64,000 bases of DNA. Source: Arthrobotrys musiformis. Taxonomy: Eukaryota; Ascomycota; Orbiliomycetes; Orbiliales; Orbiliaceae. Positions 23,350 through 33,764 of the stretch are shown here, piece after piece. How positions within the stretch are numbered: the stretch's first letter is position 1; every line of letters begins with the position of its first letter. Below the pieces are notes generated by a model that had not been told where the DNA came from, did no database searches, and saw only the letters and a program-made list of their open reading frames with translations. The position numbers were made by a program, and so were the translations under genes. The stretch lies in contig JAVHJL010000004.1 of NCBI GenBank assembly GCA_036971715.1, positions 3,658,001 through 3,722,000 of the forward strand, given 5' to 3'.

Positions 23350-25099
23350 ATGTCCCCTCGACGGTCATCTAGGGCGCGTTCAACTGCCAATCACGGCAAT
23401 TCACACACATCGGCATCCTCGCATTCGTCCTCGTCCTCTACCCGTCGGGCCCGTAACAAGTCTCGCTACGGCGGTGACTCGCACAGCGTCACCCGAGCGG
23501 ACTCGTATGACGAGGTAGACGAGCCAGTAGACGAAGACATGGAAGACAATTATTCTGGAAACGAGGAAGAGGAAGGCGAGACGCGGTGTATTTGCGGCTT
23601 CAAAGAATACCAAGGCGGTTCCGATGACAGCCACACCGACCTCACCGACGGACTTTTCATCCAGTGTGACCAGTGCCATGTCTGGCAACATGGTCTATGT
23701 GTCGGGATCAGGGATAAGGCCCTGGCTCCCGAAAACTATTTTTGCGAGCAATGCAAGCCAGAGAATCATACTTTGTATGAGAAGAAGGGAGGGTGAGTTG
23801 CCTCTGATCTATCCTACGCTGGGCTACCCGGCATCGTTCGAAAACCTGCTAACAGTGACGCACCGTAGGCGAACGTACTCCACCTACATTGGATTCGGCC
23901 CGGAACGCGTAGACCCTAATAAGGACCATCACACGAAACGACGGTCCACGATGAACTCCCGCGATGCAGCTTACGATGAACAAATGTTCCACCAGGCCCT
24001 CGAGCAAAGCAAACAACAGGAAGAGAAGAAAAGCACTGGTTCAAGGAGTAGAAAGCGTGGGACCAGTGAGACTTCCGACGAGTAGGAGAACCCTTTCTCA
24101 CCCATTCCGCCTTTCAGCTTAAGTTACAGAAGCCCTAACCACTCTTCCTCTTCGCACAGACATTCCACAAAACGACAGAGGACCTCAGATTCCCCCGAAA
24201 AGAAGGAACCAACTCCCGCCCATGATGAATCGGCCGATAAACCCGTCCCTGGTAGCAGGAAATCCCGCAATGGAAGAGCATCTGCACCCACCTCAGCCCC
24301 AGCACCCACCACAACACAGTCAAGCTCTACTAAGAGGGCTCCAGGAAGGAGCAGAGGGGAAAGGGACAATCGCCGAGACGGTACTGCTACACCCACCAAA
24401 GTCACTCTGGTAACTCATGCTGACATCACCATAGAGTCAGAGCAATCAGAAGAGCCACCCAGACCGACCAGAAACACCGTAGCGTCTGCCAAAGCGGAAG
24501 AACACATTCCCACCGTCTCTACACCTGCTCTTGAAGTCCCAGACACTCCATCAATGACAAAACGTAGCATTCGAAGCAGGCGTCGGGCCGGTACACGCAC
24601 CCGTGCATCCGAAGACCCCGGCGATAACTCCTCTCATGCAATGGCTAGGGACGCCTCTGCTCAAGGCACCGACAGCAATGGTGTCCACGACCGACCAGCG
24701 AAGCCCCGTCTTCCCAACTCCCGAACTACGATTCAGGAGATGCGGCGGCGAGTAACTGGCATCTCCGAATTCATTTCCAAAACACAGGTTGACATGGTCG
24801 GCCAGAAGCAGAGAACCACGGTCTTCGGTGCTCTTGTTTCTGCCACTTCGACCGGCAGCCTAAACACAGACCTCCTATTCAACTTGCTGGATCAGAGCAA
24901 GACCCCAAATTCCAACACCTCGGCTCCTACGCCAACTTCTGGTGTGCCTGACAAAGTGACAGTGGTCACCGACAAACCAGAAAGCGAGCTGCCAGTGCCA
25001 AATACCATGTCTATGTCGAGCACCGAGCTCATGGACTATCTAATGAAAAAAGTCAACAATTGGGAGTTTACCTACAACCGGGCTGAGCGGGTTCACTGA
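23350..25099 (+). CDS. CTI6: PHD-finger protein of the Rpd3L histone deacetylase complex (Cti6-like), three exons
   Basis: Exons are 23350..23792, 23869..24081 and 24160..25099, 531 residues, all joins in phase. The PHD finger spans about residues 80-135: Cys80, Cys82, the pair Cys106/Cys109, His114, Cys117, and Cys132/Cys135, with the aromatic VWQHG between. PHD fingers of this family read methylated histone H3. After the finger come TYIGFGPERVDPNK, a charged region, and a C-terminal block with TIQEMRRRVTGISEFISKTQ, which matches the conserved tail of fungal Cti6-type proteins. In yeast, Cti6 links the Rpd3L/Sin3 deacetylase to target genes. The N-terminus is Ser/Arg-rich then acidic. The family assignment rests on domain order and this tail; another Sin3-complex PHD protein is possible. 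Confidence 0.8.
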
Positions 25100-26795
25100 A
25101 GTTCAGCGATTGCCTTCCAGCACACATCGCCAGATCCTCACAGTTGAAACACATCGGATCATAATCTCTTTTATCATCTTATTTCCTTTTTCATGATCAA
25201 AACGAAGCTACGAACCTTCAACAAGACTTTTAACGGATCTCCTTTCAACAACTCTTACAACAGTCTTCAGTACAATTCAGCCTTTCCACCCGTTTGTTCC
25301 CTTTGGGACTCTATCCCTATCTTCCCCTTGTTATATCATTTCGTGTTTCATATCCATCCCAAGGTTTTCTGCAAGCATAGATACCAGGCGTTCTTCCTGC
25401 TTACAAATTTATTTTTTTCCTTCTATCTTCCCTTTCCACTCTTGGTCGTTTTGATGGTATATTATTATTCTTATCTTTTTCCTTTCGAATTCGCTCCTTA
25501 TACTTGTACATTTCTTGCAAAAACAACCGGCGTAAGACTTCTTTTCATATTTGGGGGATTGGGCCAGGCTCTTTTCAACTTTGCTTCTTTTTTGACCATG
25601 TGTTATTTTTGCGGGTGCTCGTCTTCTCCGTTTCTTTTCGTGTGACGTTATATGTCATTGTATATCATGCTACTCTGGTCTGCTTATGCTTTTTCCCCTC
25701 TCTCGCGATCTCTCTTCTCCCAACCTCGCTCCTTAAACCTTGTCAAACCTCTTAGCTCTCTTACTTCTAGCTCCTAGCTTACTTGTATATTCGAACCACC
25801 GTACTCAGGAACTATGAAAATGGAGGAAAAAGTAATGTCTCTACTCGAATCAGTTCCCTCAACTTGAATGGTCGCTTTGCGGCTAGCACTCTAGCTTAGC
25901 TGGGTTTTTGCTTGTGTCTGTGATTGTGATCGATTTAGCCTAAGCTTCATTTTTTTGTTTGATTAAGCTGCTAGGGTCTTTCAGATCTTTTTTAGTTATC
26001 CTAAGATGAATGACTTAGATCTAGGGCATTGCGATCGGTGCTAGTAAGAATTTTTTTTTTTTAAACTATTTTGTTACAAGAGGTTATGAAACCCTCATTT
26101 AAGATTTTGTGATGTCCGACTTGGGACTTTGCCTTTAGGAGGTAAAGCCGGTGGGAAGCTATACTTATAGCGGCTGAGATTACACACGCGGTGATCCTGA
26201 AATTAACTCGTGTGGATTTTTATATTCCTGCTAAGCTTCTTCCCCGCTTTTGACGGTTGTTCTTTGGGGGGTTCTGGAAGGTGTATTGGTGGGCATTTGT
26301 TTAATTTTTATGTTTCGTGGTCATAAATCTCTTGTTTCACGTTTCTGGTTTATCATGGGAGTTGATGGTATAGATCTATAGAGAGAATGGCTTACATAAG
26401 TTTGGAGGTGATATACCCTCTTTGCGGGGTTTCCGATGGATTCCGGTATGCTGTATTAGTAAGATGCTATAGATAGGTTAGGATACTTTGGGGAGATGGA
26501 CTAATGCGCATCGTGCTGTGTAACCATCCCTTTACGCTTACGCATCTTTTATAGCTATGCGGCTGCGAGGCTTTGATGGCGGCTTTAGGATGACGGATTT
26601 ACATTTCCGGCCGAGGTCATGTTTTCCATATGGTAATGGGTCAGGTGGGTGCTGTGTATGGCAAGTTGAGGTGTTTGATTGATCTGAGTGGTGTAGTCTA
26701 GTATATGGGATTGTGGCCTGGTGCTTATTTAGTGGGTTGTAAGTACTTAAGTATTTGTATATAATTTAATTTATGGGTGGTGGAAATCTAGCTAG

Positions 26796-26867
26796 TCTAT
26801 GTCTGTATCTATGTCTATGTCTACATCTATGTCTATGACTATATCTACGTTTATGACTATATCTATG
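26796..26867. repeat. Degenerate TCTATG-type hexamer repeat
   Basis: About twelve imperfect units of the form TMTATG/TCTAYG in tandem. The decay suggests an old microsatellite. Intergenic. Confidence 0.8.
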
Positions 26868-27237
26868 GTTTAGGGAGGGGGTATTGGCTATAGCGAGTGG
26901 TATCTAGCTATAAGAATGATAACGCCTAACTACCTAATCCGACGAATTCATATGCGTATGAGGCAAAAGTAGTCTCGAAACTGGTCCCGTACCCAGGCCG
27001 CACAAAAAGTGACCGCTCAAAACCGTGTTAGTTCTTTAACGTCCCTGAGAGGGCTATGAAGATGTATATCTCTTTGATATATCATGGCACCAACCAACCC
27101 TTCAGTCTCGGCGCCTTGTATAAATTCATAGAGTTTGTGGTATTTTTTGAGTTGGTTTGGTCAAGTTCAGGCTGTGTGGATTTTGATATTGACGAGATCC
27201 GAGTTATAATATGATCAAGGCCACTAAGATGAGCTTG

Positions 27238-27263
27238 AAAAAAAAAAAAAAAAAAAAAAAAAA
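27238..27263. repeat. Poly-A tract, 26 bases
   Basis: An uninterrupted run of 26 A. It could be a polymerase-slippage tract or the tail of a retroposed element, but no target-site duplication or element body is recognised beside it. Confidence 0.9.
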
Positions 27264-27568
27264 GCACAAGGCTATAGTGAGGATTCTTCGAGATAGCCTA
27301 TGTTGAATGCCTCACATGAATCCATGAAGCATATATACCGCGCACGAAGTTCTCTGGTTTGAGTTGCCCTAGCCGCTAAATCTATAGACTTGCTAGGTTT
27401 ACGTTTGTTGAGAAGACTTAAGTTCTTGTCAGTAAACTTTTGCGCACATTGTGCGGACCCCTGCCCGTCTACCGATCTCGAAAAGAGAAGGTCCGGAGCT
27501 CGTTCCCAACCGGCCCCGGCCAAAAAAAAACTTTTGACAGGAGCCTGGGATTCAATGGCAAAAGAGCC

Positions 27569-27573
27569 AAAAA
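27569..27573 (-). terminator. RNA polymerase III terminator of tRNA-Gln
   Basis: Five T on the minus strand, four bases after the last tRNA base. This is the usual Pol III stop signal. Confidence 0.75.
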
Positions 27574-27577
27574 GTCA

Positions 27578-27671
27578 AGGTCGTATTGGGAATTGAACCC
27601 AAGTCGCCAGAAATCTCAAGATTCGAGAGAAGAATCAGAATCTGAAGTGCTAACCACTACACCATACAACC
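27578..27671 (-). tRNA. tRNA-Gln (anticodon CUG) with a 22-base intron
   Basis: A full cloverleaf can be drawn. The acceptor stem GGTTGTA pairs with TACGACC with one G-T pair, and the discriminator is T, as in eukaryotic tRNA-Gln. The D arm GTGT/GCAC has loop AGTGGTTA. The anticodon stem TCAGA/TCTGG flanks a loop with CTG at 27638..27636. The T arm TTGGG/CCCAA has loop TTCAATT. The intron lies at the canonical place, one base 3' of the anticodon (27634..27613). Mature length is 72. Internal promoters are visible: A box TGGTGTAGTGG and B box GGTTCAATTCC, the latter with one change from consensus. It lies on the same strand as, and 11 bases past, the stop codon of the protease-like gene. Confidence 0.92.
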
Positions 27672-27682
27672 GCGGATGGGGG

Positions 27683-30485
27683 TTATGGGACGCGGAGGGC
27701 GTCTAACTTTGCAAGAGCGTCCTTGAGCATTTTCTCGGCAATGTCAAGCGTTTGGGTTCCGTGGAACTGTGGGGATGTGATGTCTGTGGAGGTGATCAAA
27801 TTGCAACAGATGGATAAAGCCTTTTCTGCGTTGGAGAGATCGAACCTAGACATGCTGGCCTCCACGCCTGAATTCGAGGCTAACTCGGACCCTTGAATGG
27901 GTCCATCTGCGCGGTACCACTCCTGCTCTCGAATGAGTCTATATCGGTTATATCTTCTCTGATAAAGGTTAAATAAGGGTCGGGTTTTAACGCGCGTATT
28001 GGACAATTTGGCGATTTTTCCAATAGGGCGTCTGGTCCGTTTGGTCTGAGGATTCCGGTCTTTTTGGCTAGGTATCATGGTGTCCGAGCCCCCAGGGCCA
28101 GGGCCCCAAACTATATCATATTTGTCAATGAGGTCCTTCGGAGGGATGGTGGCTTGGTATGTCCGAAAGGTTCCGTGCCACGCCCTCCGTAGCAAAGCTT
28201 CTTTATCTTCGAATTCTTCGGGATCGTCTTCCTGAGCGCTCGTGATATTCTGTGAGCTTTGGAACGCAATGACTTTGTAGATCGTTTCCCCCTTTTTTTC
28301 AATTTTCACGGCTAGCGGGCAGCCGCTGGCCCCCCGAATGGAAGGGAATGGAATTCTGGCGCGATCGCGCTTATACTGTAGTTTGCCATTGTCTGGGTCT
28401 CTTCCGAAGTCTGGCCTCCAGAGGACCGCCCTTTTGAACACGCTCAAAGTATGTACTCCATTCTCAAATCGGGGACGGAAACTTTCTATTTCCTCCTCCG
28501 GACCGAATTTTGTTAGGTCAATGACTAGTTCGTACACCTTGCCCTCAACCTGGGCGACAAGGCTTTTATACGTAGTCGGCATCTGGGAGGTAGCTTGAGA
28601 GGACCCGTAGCGCTCCTCCTGAGTTCTGTCGATTTCCGTGCTGGATTCCGTTCCTAGTTCCATCGATGTCTGGCCCATTTTCACGGTTTTGTTTTCATAA
28701 TCCTTTGGGGTTGAAACCACGGCGCCTGCCTCAAATGAAGTACCAGTGCCGGTTGCCACAGCCTCATCGGGCCTCTGCTGCTCGATTTTATATCCTAGGA
28801 GGAATAACTCCTGGTTAATAAGATCTGGATCATTTATGTCTCCCCATTCGATTTTGCAAGGGGTGCCTCCTTTTGTAGGGTCCGAGTGTCTAAATACGGG
28901 GATGGGCATTTTGGGCGATGTTTCGTCTGGTAAACCGATCAGCGAGATGTCGCTTTTGAGCCTTTTGAAGCTGCCCCGAAAACTCGAAAGGATGTTAGGG
29001 TCAAAATGGCAGACGAGTTTTCCAAACTATAGATACATTAGTGGGATTGGGAATGCTGCAGGGGTGATTTGGAGGTCGGTCCACTTACTTCTTCGTCATC
29101 GTAATAAAAACTATAGCTGTCCTTATTTTCGTTCAAGAACTTCTCTGCATTGTACCAAGGGTTGAATTCCGGGTTGACCCTTTCTCCCGCGATCGCTTCT
29201 GTTTTTATAAACGCACGTTCACCAAGCTCAACCAAGAAGTGCGTTGCAGTAGTTAGGTATTCTTGACGAGTGTCTTTGTGCCTTAGGCGCAATCCTACTT
29301 TGTGGTGTCCTCCTTCAGGTTCTTGGTCCCGGTTGCCCCCTGGGTAGTACTCCGCACAGAACTTTTCAGAGCCTATTTCTGCCTCTAATGGCGAGCTTGT
29401 ATATATTTGGTTGAACAAAGCATGGTCGACTTTAAGGCCTCCAAAAACACGAGGCCTCTCGCGAAGTTCAGTCCGACGGTCGAATTTCCTACCATGGAGT
29501 ACAACCATGGTTTTATTCAGGTAGACGCAAGCGGCTCTTGTCCCGGGGTATGTTTTGAAGAGCAGCCTGAGAGTTTCGTCGTTAATGTCTTCCCTTGGGT
29601 CAATTTGTTTGCCGGCCATGGGGTCCGGATAGTCTGGGAAGGGTTCGTGTACGGCGGGTAGATAGTTAAGAATGACTGGTCGCCCCGCGATTCGTGCAGG
29701 TATTTCCGAGATAGCCCTGGGAAACATGTCCGTTGTGTCTATTGTCCAAACGCCGTTTGAGAACATCGCATCTTTGTATTGAGTCTGGGCCCGAATTCGG
29801 CGCCAATTTTCAGAGGTAGCTAGCTTTAGGTCGTCCTTGGATGGAGGTACATGTACATAATCCACAGCAGGAGGTTCCGGATTCTTAATCAGCGCTCGCT
29901 CTCCCAAAGCATCAACCTCCAGGCGTTTCCTCTCCCATTCTTCCTGTGCCTGAGGATCCAGAGTTCCACCATCGATCTCGGTAGGAGTAGTGCTACCGAT
30001 ACTCTGGTTTGAACTGTCGGGTTGGGATGTCGACGATGCGATTGAGGTACCTCTGTTGTGTCCGGACGGGACCGCAGCATTGGGCCCGTCGAGAGTAAGG
30101 CTTTCATTTCGCTCTTTCTCGGCGGCTTCTTGGCCTATTCTATGATCATTATCGTATGTTGGTATCTGTACGCAGACAACTAGGTATGTAAATCAAGAGC
30201 AGGTTCTACTAACGACCAATACTTATCGAAACTACCTTCGACGAGTCGTGTTTCGGTTGAACCCTCTTCACTCGAATCGACAGACTGCCAACTCCCTCTT
30301 AAGCTTTGCGCTGATGCTGTTATAGAAGTCGGATACCGTTGCGGAAAAAATATGGGACCGTTTTCCGCATTTCTCTTGACGAAATTTGGGTACACGGCTG
30401 TCTGGCGTCCTGTCTTGACATCATCAACGTCTTGGGCGTCGGGGAAAACATTTGGGACTACGGGAAGACAGGTAAGGACCGGCAT
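27683..30485 (-). CDS. Trypsin-like (PA clan) serine protease-like protein of unknown function, three exons
   Basis: Exons are 30485..30236, 30134..29089 and 29026..27683, 879 residues. Both joins keep phase (GAAG|GTAGTT and GAA|GTAAGT donors; ATAG acceptors). I know no named family for the whole protein, but a chymotrypsin-fold triad can be read in order. His382 lies in LRLRHKDTRQEYLTTATHFL, the beta-strand plus TAxH pattern. Asp458 lies in LKSDISLIGLP, resembling the DIALI motif. Ser666 lies in IRGASGCPLAV, resembling GDSGGP with the oxyanion glycine kept. The Asp-Ser gap, about 208 residues, is much longer than in trypsin and holds Thr/Glu/Gln-rich and strand-rich insertions. No signal peptide is seen, so the protein is probably intracellular. 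The N-terminal 150 residues are Ser/Thr/Glu-rich. The C-terminal 200 include a basic stretch (KRTRRPIGKIAKLS) and a Leu/Ala-rich helix. It could be active or a pseudoprotease. Protein assignment as a gene is firm; the protease call is moderate. Confidence 0.7.
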
Positions 30486-31962
30486 TTCATGTATTTGAGT
30501 AGTAAATATTTAAATGGCTATAGTTCGAATTCAAGTTAGCGTTGGCTGTAGCTCCAGCTATGGTTTGCGGAGCTGTCTGTTAACTAGTAAATCCCTTCAA
30601 CAGGTCAAGAGTGCATGTTGATCTTTCGCTTGCTTATCGTGTACGGTACGCGTACGGAGAGATCGATCGGAATCGATATTATCGTGGGGCTGAAAATCCG
30701 TCTAGCAACAAGTTTATTTTCCAGGTATAGTGACGTTTTATGCTGCTGGTAGAAGTGTATGGAGCCTTCTTATGTACGAATACGTATGCACCCCCGTGAA
30801 GGCGACATGGATGCAGCGTATGGGGCTTGAGAGAGCAAGGGCGGCTCAGGAAACGTTAACAAGGGTATTCTTGATCGATCGATATCCCCCGGATAATGGG
30901 AAGTCCTGGGTCCCATGCATATGGCGGAAGGCTCACCAATATGCATTAATACTCTGGCAAATACTGGCGACAAACTCATCCAGTAGCATATCGAGACGGC
31001 AGGTTGTAATGAGGGGCTGTGGGCAAAGATCTGAGCTCTGTGCCTGCATGTGGTACGGTATCTGCGAGCCTGAGTCTGCGTCAAAATGCGTTCGCGGAAT
31101 CAATCGATTCAAACGCATTTATTTGTGCTACAAGCCCAAACGAGGTACACGGCTGGAATATTTCGTCAAGGATCCAAACGCAGCCGTGCGCCACTGCATT
31201 AGCGTGACCACGATCTAGTCATTAGGAGCTATGTGGAAGCAAAGAAACAGTGAGGCTCTGCACTGAGTGGATTTCTTCCCATTCCAAGTCGATTATGAGG
31301 CCTGGTTCGTCCTATTTTCCCTAATGTATACATGTATTGCAATTGGGAGGGTGAAACGTATTTATATGAAGATGCTCCGCCGCCATTTTGGCCTGATTGC
31401 CACTCGCGCAAGACAGCCCTCGTGTTCCTAGAATCAGACCCAGCTTAATTTGCCCTGGTGATTACCTATATCCTTCCTGAGACGAGAAACTCGGTCATAA
31501 GTCGCCTAGGAATCCATGAATCCTTCTCCACCAAATGGTTTTCGAGATATTCATGACGAGACAAGCCGCGAACAGGAGCCTGGCCCTTTAGACGGTACGC
31601 ACACCATATGGGATCCTTCATAGATTTCCGATTTCCTATTCCCCTGGCGCTCTCCTTCTTCTTTTTTTAAAAAAATAAACATAAAAATCGCACCAAGGCC
31701 CCGACCAGTTGAGTTCTCAAACTTGGGAGCCATGAAGTGCAGTTTGGTTATTGAAGACTTATCGTTTGATTTGTCGCAAGAGTGGTGTTAGCGGCCGAAG
31801 ACTAAGCCCTGGTTGGTTTGGCCAGGTCTGTCTTTCAGTTAGTCTGGGGGGTCACTCTTTCAGTCCGTCTCTTCTTATACCACAAACTAGCCTTCTTCGG
31901 GCCTTCTTGTCAAATGCAACAATCCCCCAGACTAGCAACAATCGAATTATATCAATATTTAA
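30486..31962. other. Divergent intergenic region between the protease-like gene and the orphan gene
   Basis: About 1.5 kb. No supported gene. A 163-codon plus-strand frame at 30730..31218 starts without an ATG and has no recognisable protein character or splice partners; a chance frame of this size is expected in a window this long. Confidence 0.5.
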
Positions 31963-32764
31963 ATGGGGAAGAAATCACAAGAGATGCTTTCCAAGTTGAG
32001 GCTAACGGCGGGTAATTTCAACTTAATTTTATAACTTTAGGGTTTGGATGGCACCATCTAGGCTTTACTGCCGACTCAAACTCAGCGAATATGAGATATA
32101 ATATACCCAGCGAAAATCAACATGTATCGGTAAGCTATAAGCCATCCTTCCGGCCTCGCCTGGTCTCGTTCCCAGCATCACCCAGGGTGATCAATGATCT
32201 CCCTCCCTTCTCCTTCTTTTTTTTTTGTTCGGTCCTCCCCCACATTGAAATACTTCCCAAAGAGCCAACGGGCCATGATCCTTAGATATTTATATCACAC
32301 CCCTTTATAATTCAAAACCTAATTCTAGGTCTAATTTGGAACACATTTAGCGCTACTCCGGATTTAGAGATCAAGGTGTCCCGCAGGCCATTATTTGGCA
32401 GGATTCCCAATGGTTTCATCATTCAACAAAAACATCGAGAGCTCAGAACGGCAGATACTGTTACCGCCGAGTTTCAAACGGTACCGAGAAGTGGTTTTCT
32501 CAAATCGAGGCAATCGGGTTCGCTCGACCAGACCCCAAGTACAAGGACGATGACGTTTTCAAGAACAAAGCGGACGGGACGAAGTGGAAGTTCAAGACGA
32601 GAGAATATATATACCTAGGCCTGAAGACTGATGAACGACCCGAATGGAAATACACGCTCAAAGACCACCGCCTCGGGAAGAGCGACGGCAAGTCACTACG
32701 GCCCGATATCACCGTAAAAGAAGGCGACCTTGAAAGTCCAGATAAGTGGGTGCATGTAAAGTAA
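31963..32764 (+). CDS. Orphan protein, three exons, no recognised domain
   Basis: Exons are 31963..32011, 32041..32129 and 32351..32764, 183 residues. An in-frame TAA sits directly before the ATG. Both joins are in phase (G|GG and phase 0), with GTAATT and GTAAGC donors. The terminal exon is open for 138 codons and has clear protein character: Trp/Tyr/Lys/Asp-rich, with segments such as GTEKWFSQIEAIGFARPD and YIYLGLKTDERPEWKYTL. It contains no methionine, so a scan for ATG-started frames misses it. No signal peptide or membrane segment is visible. The first intron is only 29 bases, too short for most fungal introns, so the 5' end may be wrong; exon 3 is the best-supported part. I do not recognise the family. 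It is divergent from the protease-like gene and codirectional with the DUF6594 gene. Confidence 0.45.
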
Positions 32765-33764
32765 TAACCCGCAACCCAAGACTAGTTCTAAGTCGTGCAC
32801 AGAGAGGGGTGCGTCAACATTGTCTCGTATACTAGAGCTGGCCGAAGCGTCAACATGGTTTTTCTTTTTTGTTTTCGATCGCCCCATATATTATTTTTGT
32901 TCTAGTTACAACTTCTTGTTTTCCTTTTCTAAATCTGAGGAAAGGTGGAGTTTGAAGAGAAGAGAGGGATTCTATCATCATGCATCTAAGAAGGTTATAT
33001 ATATGTGTGATGTATATGAGCTTCAGAATGCTTAACCTACGCTCCTTCTGCTGCGCTAGCGCCATGTTCTTGCGCCAGCCGCTATGGTGCAGGTGCCGTC
33101 CTCTCCCGTGGAGTTCGATCACCGGGCCCGAGGAAACCTGTGCGCTTTCATCCGGCTACGAAAAAAGGGAAGAAAAAGAAAAACGTATTGCACTGAATTA
33201 GTTATGGATCCTATTACAATATTAATATATAGCGGAGCCGCGCAAGATAGAGATACCCATAAACCGAGCAGGTATAAACTTAGAAGCTAGAAGTCGTATA
33301 GATGCGTTGCTAGATAGCGCGATATTACCAGTCAACCATCTAATAAATATGTCGTTCGATGAGCAACTTGCTCACCAGTCCATATCCTGACTACTACTAT
33401 GCAGGCAATGAATGATATACTCAGCAGAGGAAAGGGAATCACGGGGGCAAATGGGTATGTGAGAAGGAATCGAATTTTAGGTGTGTGCCAATAAAAGTAG
33501 TCCAGGTCAGTCAACCTTGGGTTCTTCGAAAAGTGATAGCCTCCTGCGGCTTTACCCAATGACGGGAAAGGCGACGTGATTGTTAGTATAAATACCTCGC
33601 TTTCGACCAGTGTAAACTTCGGGGACTCTTAGAATAGACTATCTATTTTGGTTTCCCTCCCAAGCAAAAGCGATTAATCGATATCGACCACTTTAAATTT
33701 TACCTAAGTGTTCAAGTTATAAAATATCTCGATCTTCCATATTTACGCTACCGATATATATATT
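32765..33764. other. Intergenic, 1 kb, upstream of the DUF6594 gene
   Basis: No supported gene. Short frames on both strands show no recognisable protein character. It contains the 3' region of the orphan gene and the promoter of the DUF6594 gene. Confidence 0.5.

Larger units (their letters stand above)
25100..27568. other. Intergenic, 2.5 kb, 3' of CTI6
   Basis: The first 700 bases are T/C-rich and represent the CTI6 3' region. The rest holds no supported gene. It contains a degenerate hexamer repeat and a 26-base poly-A tract, both listed separately. Confidence 0.5.

Noticed and set aside
27238..27263. Poly-A tract as the tail of a retroposon beside the tRNA gene
   Set aside because: No element body, no target-site duplication, and similar homopolymers occur elsewhere in the window.
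30730..31218. 163-codon plus-strand frame near the protease-like gene
   Set aside because: No ATG start, no family, no splice partners; an open frame of this length is expected by chance in a window this size.
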